A DNA stretch of 64,000 nt, from NCBI GenBank assembly GCA_036396795.1, contig DASWKF010000097.1, positions 62,001-126,000 of the forward strand. The letters are read 5' to 3'. A program made the position numbers and the translations under genes. Below, piece after piece: positions 27,119-35,777 of this stretch. Origin of the DNA: JAHEEM01 sp036396795. GTDB lineage: Bacteria > Pseudomonadota > Gammaproteobacteria > Steroidobacterales > Rariloculaceae. Under the pieces are notes generated by a model, which had not been told where the DNA came from, did not search any database, and saw only the letters and a program-made list of their open reading frames with translations. Position 1 is the first letter of the stretch; the number at the start of each line of letters is the position of its first letter.

Positions 27119-28070
27119 GCACACTCCGGCGTCGCGCTCCCTGCTACTCATCGACAGCCTGCTGGGCTTGGCAGCGTTCGCGACAGCGGTGCCGACGCTG
27201 CTCGCGCTCGCGGCGGCACAGGCCTGGTGGCTGGAGCTGTTCTCGCACTTTCGCCTTCAATATCTCGCGGCTCAACTGGTGCTGCTCGCGGCGCTCGCGT
27301 TGCGTAGGCGCTGGCGCATGAGCTTGCTGCTCATTCCGCTGGCTGCTCTCAATGCGAGCGCGACCAGCGCCTATTGGCCGCGGGAGCCGAATCCCGTGAG
27401 CGGTCGCCCCGACGTAAGGATCATGACCGCTAACCTGTACGAAGACGCATCCGACGCCGCCCGGTTCATCCCGCAAGCGCAGCGAGAAGATCCGGACGTG
27501 CTGGCGCTGGTCGAGTTCAGTCATGAGTGGCAAGCGGCGCTATCGACGCTTACGGCCGAGTATCCATACAGCTCGTTAGAGCCACGACACGGAAGCTTCG
27601 GCATTGCGCTGTTGTCGCGCCTGCCTATTATCGAGCAACGCAGCTTCGAGCTACTGTCCTCGACCACGCTGGACGTGCGGCTCGCCCTGCCCGACGGGCG
27701 CGCGCTGAGGCTGCTCGCGGTTCACTTGAGGCCTCCTCAGTCGCCGAGGCTCGCCGGCGAACGCAATCGGCAGCTTACCGAGCTCGGAAAGATCGTGAGC
27801 CGCATCGACGAGCCGTTGATCGTGATCGGGGATTTCAACACGACGCCCTATTCTCCGCTGTTCAAGGACTGGTCGGCGCAGACGGGCCTGCGGGACGCGC
27901 GGACACGCTGGAGCTTCAGCTGGCCCGCCTCCTTTCCGCTGCTCGGAATTCCGATCGACCATTGCATGATCAGCGAGCACTTCATCGCCGGGGAGCAGCG
28001 CCGCGGCGAGGCCTTCGGGTCCGATCACTACCCTATACTGACCGAGCTTTATCTGCGAGGCGATCCGTGA
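27102..28070 (+). CDS. Membrane-anchored endonuclease/exonuclease/phosphatase family protein
   Basis: 322 residues from the ATG at 27102. The first 100 residues hold three hydrophobic helices (about 14-38, 45-65, 70-85), then an EEP domain with ANLYEDA, ALVEFSHEW, the VHLRPPQS segment, GDFNTTPYSP (catalytic Asp-Asn) and GSDHYPILTEL (catalytic Asp-His). Proteins of this YafD-like type are thought to be periplasm-facing phosphodiesterases; the substrate is not known. Overlaps the DUF2007 gene upstream and the CinA-like gene downstream. Confidence 0.85.
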   Translation: MSRTARHTPASRSLLLIDSLLGLAAFATAVPTLLALAAAQAWWLELFSHFRLQYLAAQLVLLAALALRRRWRMSLLLIPLAALNASATSAYWPREPNPVSGRPDVRIMTANLYEDASDAARFIPQAQREDPDVLALVEFSHEWQAALSTLTAEYPYSSLEPRHGSFGIALLSRLPIIEQRSFELLSSTTLDVRLALPDGRALRLLAVHLRPPQSPRLAGERNRQLTELGKIVSRIDEPLIVIGDFNTTPYSPLFKDWSAQTGLRDARTRWSFSWPASFPLLGIPIDHCMISEHFIAGEQRRGEAFGSDHYPILTELYLRGDP

Positions 28071-28843
28071 GAGAAAGGAACGTGCGTCGAATCGAGCCGC
28101 CGACGGCATGCGTGATCATCATCGGCAACGAGATATTGTCCGGCAAGACGCAGGACGCGAACCTGCAGTTTCTCGGGCACGAGCTCGGCAAGCTCGGGAT
28201 ACGTCTCGCGGAAGCCCGGGTCATTCCGGACATTGAAGACACGATTGTGGCCACGGTCAACGAGATGCGCACAAAGTACCGCTACGTGTTCACGACCGGG
28301 GGCATCGGACCCACCCACGACGACATCACCGCGCCCGCGATCGCCAAGGCTTTCGGCCGCGACCTTGTGCTCGACGCGATCGCCGTGCAGCGAATGCAGC
28401 GCGGACGGTTCGAGCTCAACGAGGCGCGCCTGAAAATGGCGCACGTGCCTGAAGGCGCCACTCTAATAGAGAACCCCACGAGCTTCGCGCCGGGCTTCCG
28501 TGTCGACAACGTATTCGTGCTCGCGGGGATACCCAGCGTCGCGCGCGCAATGTTCGGCACGCTCGTCGCCGAGCTCGACTCCGGCGGCTCCATCTTTTCG
28601 GCAAACGTCGATGTATTCATGCGCGAGGGCGACATCGCCAAGCCGCTGGAAGCGCTCGCGCTCGAGTATGCGGATCTCGACATCGGCAGCTATCCCTTCT
28701 CTCGGGAAGGCCGGTTCGGCGCCAATCTCGTCGTGCGTGGCCTCGACAAGGGCCGGGTCGCGGAGGCCATCGGCAGGATCGTCTCGACGATGACCGAGCT
28801 CGGCGGTCCCGCGAACATGGGCGCGCCCGAGGAAGTCGCCTGA
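28067..28843 (+). CDS. CinA N-terminal-like (molybdopterin-binding) protein
   Basis: 258 residues from the GTG at 28067, which overlaps the previous stop; a GTG at 28082 is also possible. The fold is the MoCF-biosynthesis/CinA N-terminal domain: IIIGNEILSGKTQDANLQFL, VFTTGGIGPTHDDITA, and PGFRVDNVFVLAGIPSVARAM. The C-terminal amidohydrolase (PncC) domain of full CinA is absent. It may be a NAD-metabolite pyrophosphatase of the CinA-KH kind; specific activity unproven. Ends 8 bases before convergent ubiB. Confidence 0.85.
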   Translation: MRERNVRRIEPPTACVIIIGNEILSGKTQDANLQFLGHELGKLGIRLAEARVIPDIEDTIVATVNEMRTKYRYVFTTGGIGPTHDDITAPAIAKAFGRDLVLDAIAVQRMQRGRFELNEARLKMAHVPEGATLIENPTSFAPGFRVDNVFVLAGIPSVARAMFGTLVAELDSGGSIFSANVDVFMREGDIAKPLEALALEYADLDIGSYPFSREGRFGANLVVRGLDKGRVAEAIGRIVSTMTELGGPANMGAPEEVA

Positions 28844-28851
28844 GATTCTCC

Positions 28852-30477
28852 TTAGATCCGTTTCGACCAAGCAGGACTTGAAGCGATCGCGGCGCCAGCG
28901 CCTACCGCGAGCCAGCCCGGCCAATCGGGCAAGCCGCCGAGCAGCAACCACGCGGTACCGGCCGCGGCAAGCACGAATCCGGGCCAAACGACGGGCCGCG
29001 CGGCGGCGCGGCTCTCGCCGGATACCGTGTCTGCCGGTGACCGCGCACCGGCGGAGGCGTCCGCGGCCTCGCGCACGATCCGGTGCAGCACGTCTGGGAG
29101 CAGCAACAGATCCTGACTGATCTGTGGCCACTGCTCCGCCAACCGGCTGAGGTGGGCCTGCAAGCCGACGCGGCGACCCAGCCAGCGTTCCAGGATCGGT
29201 CGACCCGTCTTCCACAGATCGAGCTCGGGATAGAGCTGCCGTCCGAGGCCTTCCACGTTGAGCAAAGTCTTCTGCAACAGCAGCAGCTGCGGTTGCACTT
29301 CCATGTTGAATTGCCGCGCGGTCTCGAACAGGCGCAACAACACCAGGCCGAAGGAGATGTCTTTGAGCGGCTTGTCGAAAATCGGCTCGCAAACCGCCCG
29401 TATCGCACCCTCGAGCTCGGTCGCGCGGGTCGCCGCAGGAACCCAGCCGGAGTCTATGTGCAGCTTGGCCACGCGTCGATAATCGCGCTTGAAGAACGCG
29501 AGAAAGTTCTGCGCCAAATACATCTGATCGCGATCGCCGAGACTTCCCACGATTCCAAAGTCCACGGCGATGTAGCGCGGATACTCGGGCTTGCGAGCAT
29601 CCACGAAGATGTTGCCCGGGTGCATGTCGGCATGGAAGAAATTGTGCTCGAAAACCTGCGTGAAGAATATCTCCACGCCATTGTGAGCAAGACGCCGGAT
29701 ATTCGTGCCGCAGGCTTCGAGCGCGGATCGATCGCCGATCGGAATCCCTGAGATCCGTTCCATCGTCAGCACCTGCGTGCGGCAGTAGTCCCAGTACACT
29801 TCCGGCACGTAGAGTTGCTCCGAGGTACGGAAGTTACGCCTGAGCTGGCTTGCGTTTGCCGCCTCTTTCATCAGGTCCAGCTCGTTGAACAGGGTCTTTT
29901 CGAACTCCGCTACAATTTCCACCGGCCGCAGGCGTCGACCGTCATCGGAATAGCGGGACGCAAGTCGTGCAAGCGCATACAGCACGGCCAGATCCTGTCG
30001 AATTTTGGCATGCACGCCGGGTCTCAAGATTTTGACGACCACGGCCTCGCCGCTGTGCAAACGAGCAGCGTGCACCTGAGCGACCGACGCCGCGGCGAGC
30101 GGCTCGCGCGAGAACTCGGCATAGACCTCGGTCACCGGCCGCCCGAGAGCGCGTTCCACGATGCTGGCCGCCTGCTCCGATGGGAAGGGGGGAACCTGGT
30201 CCTGCAGCTTGGCGAGCTCGTCCGCGATGGGAGCGGGCAATAGGTCCCGCCGCGTCGAGACGGCTTGCCCGAACTTGACGAAGATCGGGCCGAGGTCCTC
30301 GAGGCAAAGACGGAGCCTGAGCCCTAGCTCGTCACCGGCCCTGCGCCGCGGGGTCAGGCGGCGCAAACACCCGATCGGCCTGAACAGGTGCGTCGCCCAG
30401 ACCAGCTCGTCCAGGCCATGCTTCATAAGCGTGCGCTGAATCGCGAGCAGCCGCAGCGCTAGCCGGAATCGTCGCAT
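28852..30477 (-). CDS. ubiB: Ubiquinone biosynthesis kinase-like ATPase UbiB
   Basis: Atypical ADCK/UbiB ATPase needed for ubiquinone synthesis, tethered to the inner membrane. The 541-residue protein has the diagnostic KxGQ motif (FVKFGQAVSTR), the Ala-rich loop AAASVAQVHAA, VVVKILRPGV with the nucleotide Lys, FHADMHPGNIF and VDFGIVG. Two C-terminal hydrophobic helices (about 495-512 and 517-533) form the usual anchor. It overlaps ubiJ by 19 bases and follows ubiE, the conserved ubiE-ubiJ-ubiB order. Confidence 0.96.
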   Translation of the reverse strand: MRRFRLALRLLAIQRTLMKHGLDELVWATHLFRPIGCLRRLTPRRRAGDELGLRLRLCLEDLGPIFVKFGQAVSTRRDLLPAPIADELAKLQDQVPPFPSEQAASIVERALGRPVTEVYAEFSREPLAAASVAQVHAARLHSGEAVVVKILRPGVHAKIRQDLAVLYALARLASRYSDDGRRLRPVEIVAEFEKTLFNELDLMKEAANASQLRRNFRTSEQLYVPEVYWDYCRTQVLTMERISGIPIGDRSALEACGTNIRRLAHNGVEIFFTQVFEHNFFHADMHPGNIFVDARKPEYPRYIAVDFGIVGSLGDRDQMYLAQNFLAFFKRDYRRVAKLHIDSGWVPAATRATELEGAIRAVCEPIFDKPLKDISFGLVLLRLFETARQFNMEVQPQLLLLQKTLLNVEGLGRQLYPELDLWKTGRPILERWLGRRVGLQAHLSRLAEQWPQISQDLLLLPDVLHRIVREAADASAGARSPADTVSGESRAAARPVVWPGFVLAAAGTAWLLLGGLPDWPGWLAVGAGAAIASSPAWSKRI

Positions 30478-31112
30478 CGGCCGTCTCCCGCCGCCGCCTC
30501 GCCGGACCGGATTCGCTCGGCCCGCCCGGAGAGTCTCGCCGCGTCATCGCGAAGCTCCTCGATTTCGCGGTAAAAGCGCTCCGCTTCCTGCCGCGCCGGG
30601 ACGTCACGACTCTCCTCCTGCAGAAACTCCGAGGTGTTCGCCGTCAGGGCCGCAAGCGCCTTGCCGAGCCAGGCCTCTACATCCGCGGCGACGCGAAACA
30701 GCCTGTGCGCAACCACATCTCCCGTGAGATGTGACAGCTCGTCCTCGAGATCGGGCTTGAGCAGCCGCAGCACTCGCGAGAAACTCTCGAGAAGCTCCGC
30801 GTCGCCGTGCGGTGTGACTCCAAGCTCCGTCAAAGCTGCCGGCGTAGTCGCTGCGAGCGCGCTCATGAGCGCCAGCGGCGTGCCGCTCACGGCCGCATCG
30901 GCGCTTTCGATCGCGCCGCGGCGAAGACGAAACCGCGAGTCCTCGGCTCGAAGGACGAGCTCCAGATTGAGGCCCGCGATCCGCACGCCGAGGCACTTCC
31001 CGCGCAGGGATCGCGCGAGATCCATGGCGGCCGTGGATTTCTCCAGCGCGGCGTTGAGGTAACGCTCCGAGGATTCCAAAACGAAAGCGAGCATGCTCAC
31101 GCGGCTCCGCAC
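30459..31112 (-). CDS. ubiJ: Ubiquinone biosynthesis accessory factor UbiJ
   Basis: Lipid-binding scaffold of the soluble Ubi complex, with an SCP2 domain. 217 residues; the SCP2-type strands LRGKCLGVRIAGLNLELVL and AAVSGTPLALMSAL are followed by helices DVVAHRLFRVAADVEAW and a C-terminal coiled coil rich in Glu and Arg. The identification rests partly on its place between ubiE and ubiB. The start is adjacent to the ubiE stop (31113), with no gap. Confidence 0.9.
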   Translation of the reverse strand: MRSRVSMLAFVLESSERYLNAALEKSTAAMDLARSLRGKCLGVRIAGLNLELVLRAEDSRFRLRRGAIESADAAVSGTPLALMSALAATTPAALTELGVTPHGDAELLESFSRVLRLLKPDLEDELSHLTGDVVAHRLFRVAADVEAWLGKALAALTANTSEFLQEESRDVPARQEAERFYREIEELRDDAARLSGRAERIRSGEAAAGDGRCDDSG

Positions 31113-31877
31113 TTAGATCTTGTAGCCGACATGCAAGGCGACGATACCAGCCGCGAGGTTGTAGTAGCGACAACGCTCGAAGCCCTGGTCTTCCAACATC
31201 CGCTTGAGCGCGTCCTGATCCGGGTGGCGGCGAATGGATTCTGCGAGATAGCGATAGCTGGCCGCATCATCGGCAATGAGGCGGCCCAGCTGCGGCAGGA
31301 CCTCGAAACTGTAGAAATCGTAGAGCGGCTCCAGCGCCCGCAGTCTCAGTTTGGAGAACTCCAGCACCAGCGCCCGCCCGCCGACATCGAGAACCCGGTA
31401 CATCGACTTAATCGCGGCCGCCTTGTCGGTCACGTTTCTCAGCCCGAATCCGATCATCACGCAATCGAAGGCCTTCGATCGAAAAGGCAGTCGCTCGGCA
31501 TCCGCCAATACGAACTTCACCGTTCCGGCGAAACCCGCATCGAGCAAGCGATCCCTTCCGCGCTTCAGCATGCGCACGTTGATGTCGGTTGAAACCACGG
31601 AGCCTTGCGGTCCGACCTGCTTCGCCAGACCGAGCGTCAAATCACCGCTGCCGGCGGCGATATCCAACGCCCGGCCCCCGCCCCTGAGGCCCGTATTCAT
31701 GAGGGCGTAGCGCTTCCAGGCGCGATGCAGGCCGAGCGACATGACGTCGTTCATGAGATCGTAGCGGTCGGCGACCGAATCGAAAACTTCGCCTACCCGC
31801 GCTTTCTTCTCTGTAGCTGCAACGCGCTCGTAACCGAAATCGACATAGTCGGCGTGCTTGTCGCTATCGCCCGTCAT
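31113..31877 (-). CDS. ubiE: Ubiquinone/menaquinone C-methyltransferase UbiE
   Basis: SAM-dependent C-methylation of 2-methoxy-6-polyprenylbenzoquinol (and demethylmenaquinone). The ATG at 31877 gives 254 residues; further upstream frame is antisense to DUF971. Family signatures are FDSVADRYDLMNDVMSLGLH, SAM motif ALDIAAGSGDLTLGL, and the second signature MIGFGLRNVTDKAAAI. The C terminus ending HVGYKI is typical. Overlaps the DUF971 stop by 14 bases. Confidence 0.96.
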   Translation of the reverse strand: MTGDSDKHADYVDFGYERVAATEKKARVGEVFDSVADRYDLMNDVMSLGLHRAWKRYALMNTGLRGGGRALDIAAGSGDLTLGLAKQVGPQGSVVSTDINVRMLKRGRDRLLDAGFAGTVKFVLADAERLPFRSKAFDCVMIGFGLRNVTDKAAAIKSMYRVLDVGGRALVLEFSKLRLRALEPLYDFYSFEVLPQLGRLIADDAASYRYLAESIRRHPDQDALKRMLEDQGFERCRYYNLAAGIVALHVGYKI

Positions 31878-32256
31878 CCGCCACCGTCTCAGCGCGGTGC
31901 CGCCCGGCCGCCGCGAGCCTATCGAGATAGCGCTGCCATTTCTCGCGGTAGCGAGCGCCGAGCTCGTAGAGATTCGCCCAAGTGTAGAGCCCGGTGTCGT
32001 GGCCGTCGTCGAACACCAGCCTGATGGCATACCGGCCGACGGGTTCGATACGGTCAATGTTGACTTCTTCTTTCCCCCAAACCAATACGCCCTCGCCCCC
32101 GCCATGGCCGGCGACCTCGGCGGACGGCGAGTGCACGCGCAGGTATTCGGCGGTCAGCTCGAAGCAGTTGCCGTCCGCAAAGCTGATTTCCAGGCAGCGC
32201 GAACGCTTTTTCAGCTTGATCTCCGTCGGCGAGGGTGGCAGTTCCGCGGCCGTCAT
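31864..32256 (-). CDS. DUF971 (gamma-butyrobetaine hydroxylase N-terminal-like) protein
   Basis: 130 residues of the DUF971 fold: LEISFADGNCFELTAEYLRVHSP and VGRYAIRLVFDDGHDTGLYTW are the conserved segments. It sits between hslU and ubiE, as in many gammaproteobacteria. The stand-alone protein has no confirmed role; the domain binds metal in iron-sulfur related and carnitine enzymes. The start overlaps the hslU stop (ATGA on the minus strand). Confidence 0.88.
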   Translation of the reverse strand: MTAAELPPSPTEIKLKKRSRCLEISFADGNCFELTAEYLRVHSPSAEVAGHGGGEGVLVWGKEEVNIDRIEPVGRYAIRLVFDDGHDTGLYTWANLYELGARYREKWQRYLDRLAAAGRHRAETVADDGR

Positions 32257-33560
32257 AGAATGTACCGGCTCAGATCCTCGTCACGGACGAGCTCGCCGAG
32301 GTGCTCATCGACATAGTCGGCGTCGATCTCGACGGCGCGGCCGCCGCTGTCAGCCGCTTCGAACGAAATCGTTTCGAGGAGTCGTTCCATGACGGTGTGA
32401 AGGCGGCGCGCGCCGATGTTCTCGTTGCGCTCGTTGACCTGGAATGCGACCTCGGCGACGCGCCGGATACCGCTGTCGGTGAAGCTCAGCTGCATCGATT
32501 CGGTGCGCATCAGCGCCGCGTACTGCTCGGTGAGGGATGCATCCGGCTCGGTGAGGATACGGACGAAATCGCCGGTATTCAGGGCATCGAGCTCGACGCG
32601 AATCGGGAACCGCCCCTGCAGCTCGGGAATCAGGTCCGACGGCTTGGCGCTGCTGAAGGCGCCTGAGGCGATGAATAGAATATGGTCGGTGCGCACCATG
32701 CCGTAACGCGTGCTCACGGTGCAACCTTCCACGAGCGGCAGAAGATCCCTCTGCACGCCTTCTCGCGATACGTCGGCACCGAGCGTGTCGGATCGCCTCG
32801 CGACTTTGTCGAGCTCGTCGATGAAGACGATACCGTTCTGCTCGACCGCCGTCAGCGCTTGCAGCTTGATGTCTTCCTCGTTGACGAGCTTAGCGGCTTC
32901 CTCGTCGGTCAAAAGCTTCATCGCCTCTTTGACCTTGACTTTGCGCGTTCGGCGCCGGCCGCCCGACACCGACTGAAACATGCTCTGAAGCTGACTGGTC
33001 ATCTCCTCCATCCCCGGCGGTGCCATGATTTCGACGCCGAACGCCTGCGACTGGACGTCGATCTCGACCTCGCGCTCATCGAGATCCCTCTCCCGGAGCA
33101 TCTTGCGGAAACGCTGCCGCGTGTCGCCGGCATCGTCGGTGTTCTTGGGGCGCGGCAGCAGGACATCGAGCATTCGGTCCTCGGCGGCATCCTGGGCGCG
33201 GTGCCTGACCTTGCCGAGTTCCGACTCCCGGATCATCTTGACCGCCATGTCGGCGAGGTCGCGGACAATCGAGTCGACCTCGCGCCCCACGTAGCCGACC
33301 TCGGTGAACTTGGTGGCCTCCACCTTTATGAACGGTGCTTTCGCCAACTTCGCCAAGCGCCGCGCGATCTCGGTCTTGCCGACGCCGGTCGGACCGATCA
33401 TGAGTATGTTCTTCGGCGTGATCTCGCTGCGCAGCGGCTCACCGACCTGAGCTCGGCGCCAACGGTTTCGCAACGCGATTGCGACGGCGCGCTTGGCTTG
33501 GAGCTGACCGACGATGTGCTTGTCCAGTTCCTGCACGATTTCGCGGGGTGTCATCGACAT
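32253..33560 (-). CDS. hslU: ATP-dependent protease ATPase subunit HslU
   Basis: AAA+ unfoldase of the HslUV protease. 435 residues: MTPREIVQELDKHIVGQ at the N terminus, Walker A GPTGVGKTE, GYVGREVDS pore loop, an I-domain at about 110-235, Walker B IVFIDELDKV, sensor and the C-terminal EDLSRYIL tail that docks in HslV. Lies 19 bases after hslV; both are likely on one transcript. Confidence 0.97.
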   Translation of the reverse strand: MSMTPREIVQELDKHIVGQLQAKRAVAIALRNRWRRAQVGEPLRSEITPKNILMIGPTGVGKTEIARRLAKLAKAPFIKVEATKFTEVGYVGREVDSIVRDLADMAVKMIRESELGKVRHRAQDAAEDRMLDVLLPRPKNTDDAGDTRQRFRKMLRERDLDEREVEIDVQSQAFGVEIMAPPGMEEMTSQLQSMFQSVSGGRRRTRKVKVKEAMKLLTDEEAAKLVNEEDIKLQALTAVEQNGIVFIDELDKVARRSDTLGADVSREGVQRDLLPLVEGCTVSTRYGMVRTDHILFIASGAFSSAKPSDLIPELQGRFPIRVELDALNTGDFVRILTEPDASLTEQYAALMRTESMQLSFTDSGIRRVAEVAFQVNERNENIGARRLHTVMERLLETISFEAADSGGRAVEIDADYVDEHLGELVRDEDLSRYIL

Positions 33561-33579
33561 TTCAAATGCCCGCTCGGCT

Positions 33580-34110
33580 CTAGAGTTCCTCGATCGTAAT
33601 CATGTGATTGGTGTAGATGCAGATATCGCCGGCGATTTTCAACGCCTTCTCGACGATGTCTCGAGCACTGAGGTCCGTGTTGTCCAGTAAAGCCTGCGCG
33701 GCGGCTTGAGCGTACGCCCCGCCTGAACCGATAGCGAGCAACTCTTTCTCCGGCTCAATCACGTCGCCCGTGCCGGAGATCAGCAGCGAACGCTCCGGGT
33801 CGGCGACGCAGAGCAGGGCCTCGAGCCTTCTGAGCATGCGGTCCGTGCGCCAGTCCTTGGCCAGCTCGATGGCCGCGCGCGTGAGGTTGCCATACTGGTC
33901 GAGCTTCTTCTCGAAGTACTCGAACAGCGTGAAGGCATCGGCGGCTCCGCCCGCAAAGCCCGCCAGAACCCTGCCGTCGTGGAGCCGGCGCACTTTGCGC
34001 GCATTGCTCTTCATGACCTTGTCACCGAGCGTCACCTGGCCGTCGCCCCCAACGGCGACGCGCCCGCCGCGACGTACGGAAACGATCGTTGTACCGTGAA
34101 ATCCACTCAT
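33580..34110 (-). CDS. hslV: ATP-dependent protease peptidase subunit HslV
   Basis: Threonine peptidase of HslUV. 176 residues; the catalytic Thr lies in FHGTTIVSVRRGGRVA and would be exposed by removal of the MSGFHG leader. GDGQVTLGDKVMK, LAGFAGGAADAFTLF, and GSGGAYAQAAA are proteasome-beta-like segments. The family length (about 175) is met. Gap to xerC is 28 bases. Confidence 0.97.
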   Translation of the reverse strand: MSGFHGTTIVSVRRGGRVAVGGDGQVTLGDKVMKSNARKVRRLHDGRVLAGFAGGAADAFTLFEYFEKKLDQYGNLTRAAIELAKDWRTDRMLRRLEALLCVADPERSLLISGTGDVIEPEKELLAIGSGGAYAQAAAQALLDNTDLSARDIVEKALKIAGDICIYTNHMITIEEL

Positions 34111-34138
34111 TGAGTTTCGTTAAAGAGCCCGGCTCGCG

Positions 34139-35062
34139 TCAGCGGCTCGACTCGTTTCTGCGGCGCGCCCGCGGATGCGATTGATCGTAAATCTGGGCGA
34201 GATGCTGGAAATCCAGGTGCGTATAGACCTGCGTGGTGGAAATGCTCGCATGACCGAGCAGCTCTTGGACAGCCCGCAGGTTGCGGCTCGATTCGAGCAG
34301 ATGCGTGGCGAACGAGTGCCGGAGCAGGTGGGGATGAACGTTGACCCCGGCGCCCTGTCTCCTCGCCCATTGCTTCAGGCGGAGCTGGATCGTGCGCGGT
34401 GCCAGCCGGCTGCCGCGTCGCGACACGAACAACGCTTGCTCCGCGGCGCCGACGATCTCGCCGCGGAGCCGGAGCCAATGATTCAACGCATCGATTGCGC
34501 GCGCGCCCACAGGCAGCACTCGAGTCTTGTTGCCCTTACCCGTGACGCGCACGCTCCGGTCGCGCACATCGAGGTCCACGAGATCGAGCGACGTGAGCTC
34601 GGTCAACCGCAGTCCCGACGAATACAGAAGCTCGAAGATCGCCCGGTCCCGGACGGTCAGCCGGTCGTCGCCTCCGAGCGCGAGCAGCCTGGCAATCTGG
34701 TCGGTATCCAGGGTCGCGGGCAGGCGGCGCGAGGGCTTGGGCGCTTGCACGTGTATCGCGGCATTCGCGGAGAGCTCGCCGTTGCCGACCAGGAACCCGA
34801 GAAATTGGCGCAGAGCGGAAAGCCGGCGAGAGATACTTCGGGGGCTTGCCCCCTTGCGGTGACATTCGGCCGCGTAGCGGCGGACGCTGTAGGAATCGAT
34901 TTGACTGAGCGCGAGCCGCTCGCGCGCGCAGAAATCGCTGAATCCCTTGAGATCCCGCTCGTAAGCCTTGAGCGTATGCGGCGACAGTCGCCGCTCGTCT
35001 TTGAGATGGCGCAAGTACGGCGCGAGGTTCAGATCACAGCTCACGTTCTTTGCGGCCGACAT
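34139..35062 (-). CDS. xerC: Tyrosine recombinase XerC
   Basis: Site-specific recombinase that resolves chromosome dimers at dif with XerD. The start at 35062 (MSAAKNVSCDLN) gives 307 residues. The N-terminal SAM-like domain includes RRLSPHTLKAYERDL; catalytic residues are in SSGLRLTEL (Arg), KGNKTRVLP (Lys), HPHLLRHSFATHL (His-Arg), LGHASISTTQVYTH (His, Tyr). Gene order dapF-DUF484-xerC identifies it as XerC and not XerD. Overlaps the DUF484 stop by 29 bases. Confidence 0.95.
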   Translation of the reverse strand: MSAAKNVSCDLNLAPYLRHLKDERRLSPHTLKAYERDLKGFSDFCARERLALSQIDSYSVRRYAAECHRKGASPRSISRRLSALRQFLGFLVGNGELSANAAIHVQAPKPSRRLPATLDTDQIARLLALGGDDRLTVRDRAIFELLYSSGLRLTELTSLDLVDLDVRDRSVRVTGKGNKTRVLPVGARAIDALNHWLRLRGEIVGAAEQALFVSRRGSRLAPRTIQLRLKQWARRQGAGVNVHPHLLRHSFATHLLESSRNLRAVQELLGHASISTTQVYTHLDFQHLAQIYDQSHPRARRRNESSR

Positions 35063-35777
35063 CCGTCGTGGCCGACAGCCGTCCCGTGAGTGCGACTGCG
35101 ACGAGCTCCCCCAGTCGGCCCAGCAAATCCATGCTCTTGGCGGGGTTGAAGTAGTCTCGGTCGCTGCTGCCGATTGCCAGGAACCCCAGTTCCGTGTCGC
35201 TTGCCAGAGGCACCAGCGCGGCCGAGCCGATTTCCGACTCGTGCCCCGGGAACAGGAAGGCCTTTTGCCTTTCACGAATGAGGCCGCAGCGCGGTCGCCC
35301 CGACTTGAGAAAGCTCGCGAAGGGCTTCAAGCCGCCGTCACTGTGGTCGACAAGTTTCAAAAAGCCGTTCCCGGTGGTTGAAAAGGCGTCGGCGGACCGG
35401 AACAAAATGAGCACGGCGCGCTCGGCGAGAAAGTCCTCACGCAGGCCGGTCTCCAGAAGCTCCAGGCGCTCGCCGGGATCCGCCGTCGCGATCAATCGCA
35501 GCGACAGGTGATGAATCTTCTCGACGAAGGCGTCGTTGACCTTAGCCACGGCCACCAGATCCCGAAGCTGTCGCTCCAAGTCGGCGCTCCGCTGTCGCAG
35601 CAGGGCGACTTGGCGCTCCACCAGCGATACCGCGCCGCCGGTCTCATGCGCAAGCTCCAACTTGAGCAAAAGCTTCCGGTAGCGATTGAAAAAATCCGGG
35701 TGGGCTTCCAAGTAGGCCGCGACTTCATACTCCCCGAGTGCCTCCCGGGAGGCCATTTCGCCCTGGCTGTGACTCAT
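35034..35777 (-). CDS. DUF484 (GAF-like) protein
   Basis: 247 residues of the DUF484/YigA family: VAAYLEAHPDFFNRY near the N terminus, a Glu/Arg-rich coiled coil (about 45-95) and a GAF-like C-terminal half ending with SDRDYFNPAKSMDLL and LGELVAVAL. The dapF-DUF484-xerC arrangement is conserved in gammaproteobacteria. The role is not known. The ATG overlaps the dapF stop by 4 bases. Confidence 0.9.
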   Translation of the reverse strand: MSHSQGEMASREALGEYEVAAYLEAHPDFFNRYRKLLLKLELAHETGGAVSLVERQVALLRQRSADLERQLRDLVAVAKVNDAFVEKIHHLSLRLIATADPGERLELLETGLREDFLAERAVLILFRSADAFSTTGNGFLKLVDHSDGGLKPFASFLKSGRPRCGLIRERQKAFLFPGHESEIGSAALVPLASDTELGFLAIGSSDRDYFNPAKSMDLLGRLGELVAVALTGRLSATTDVGRKEREL

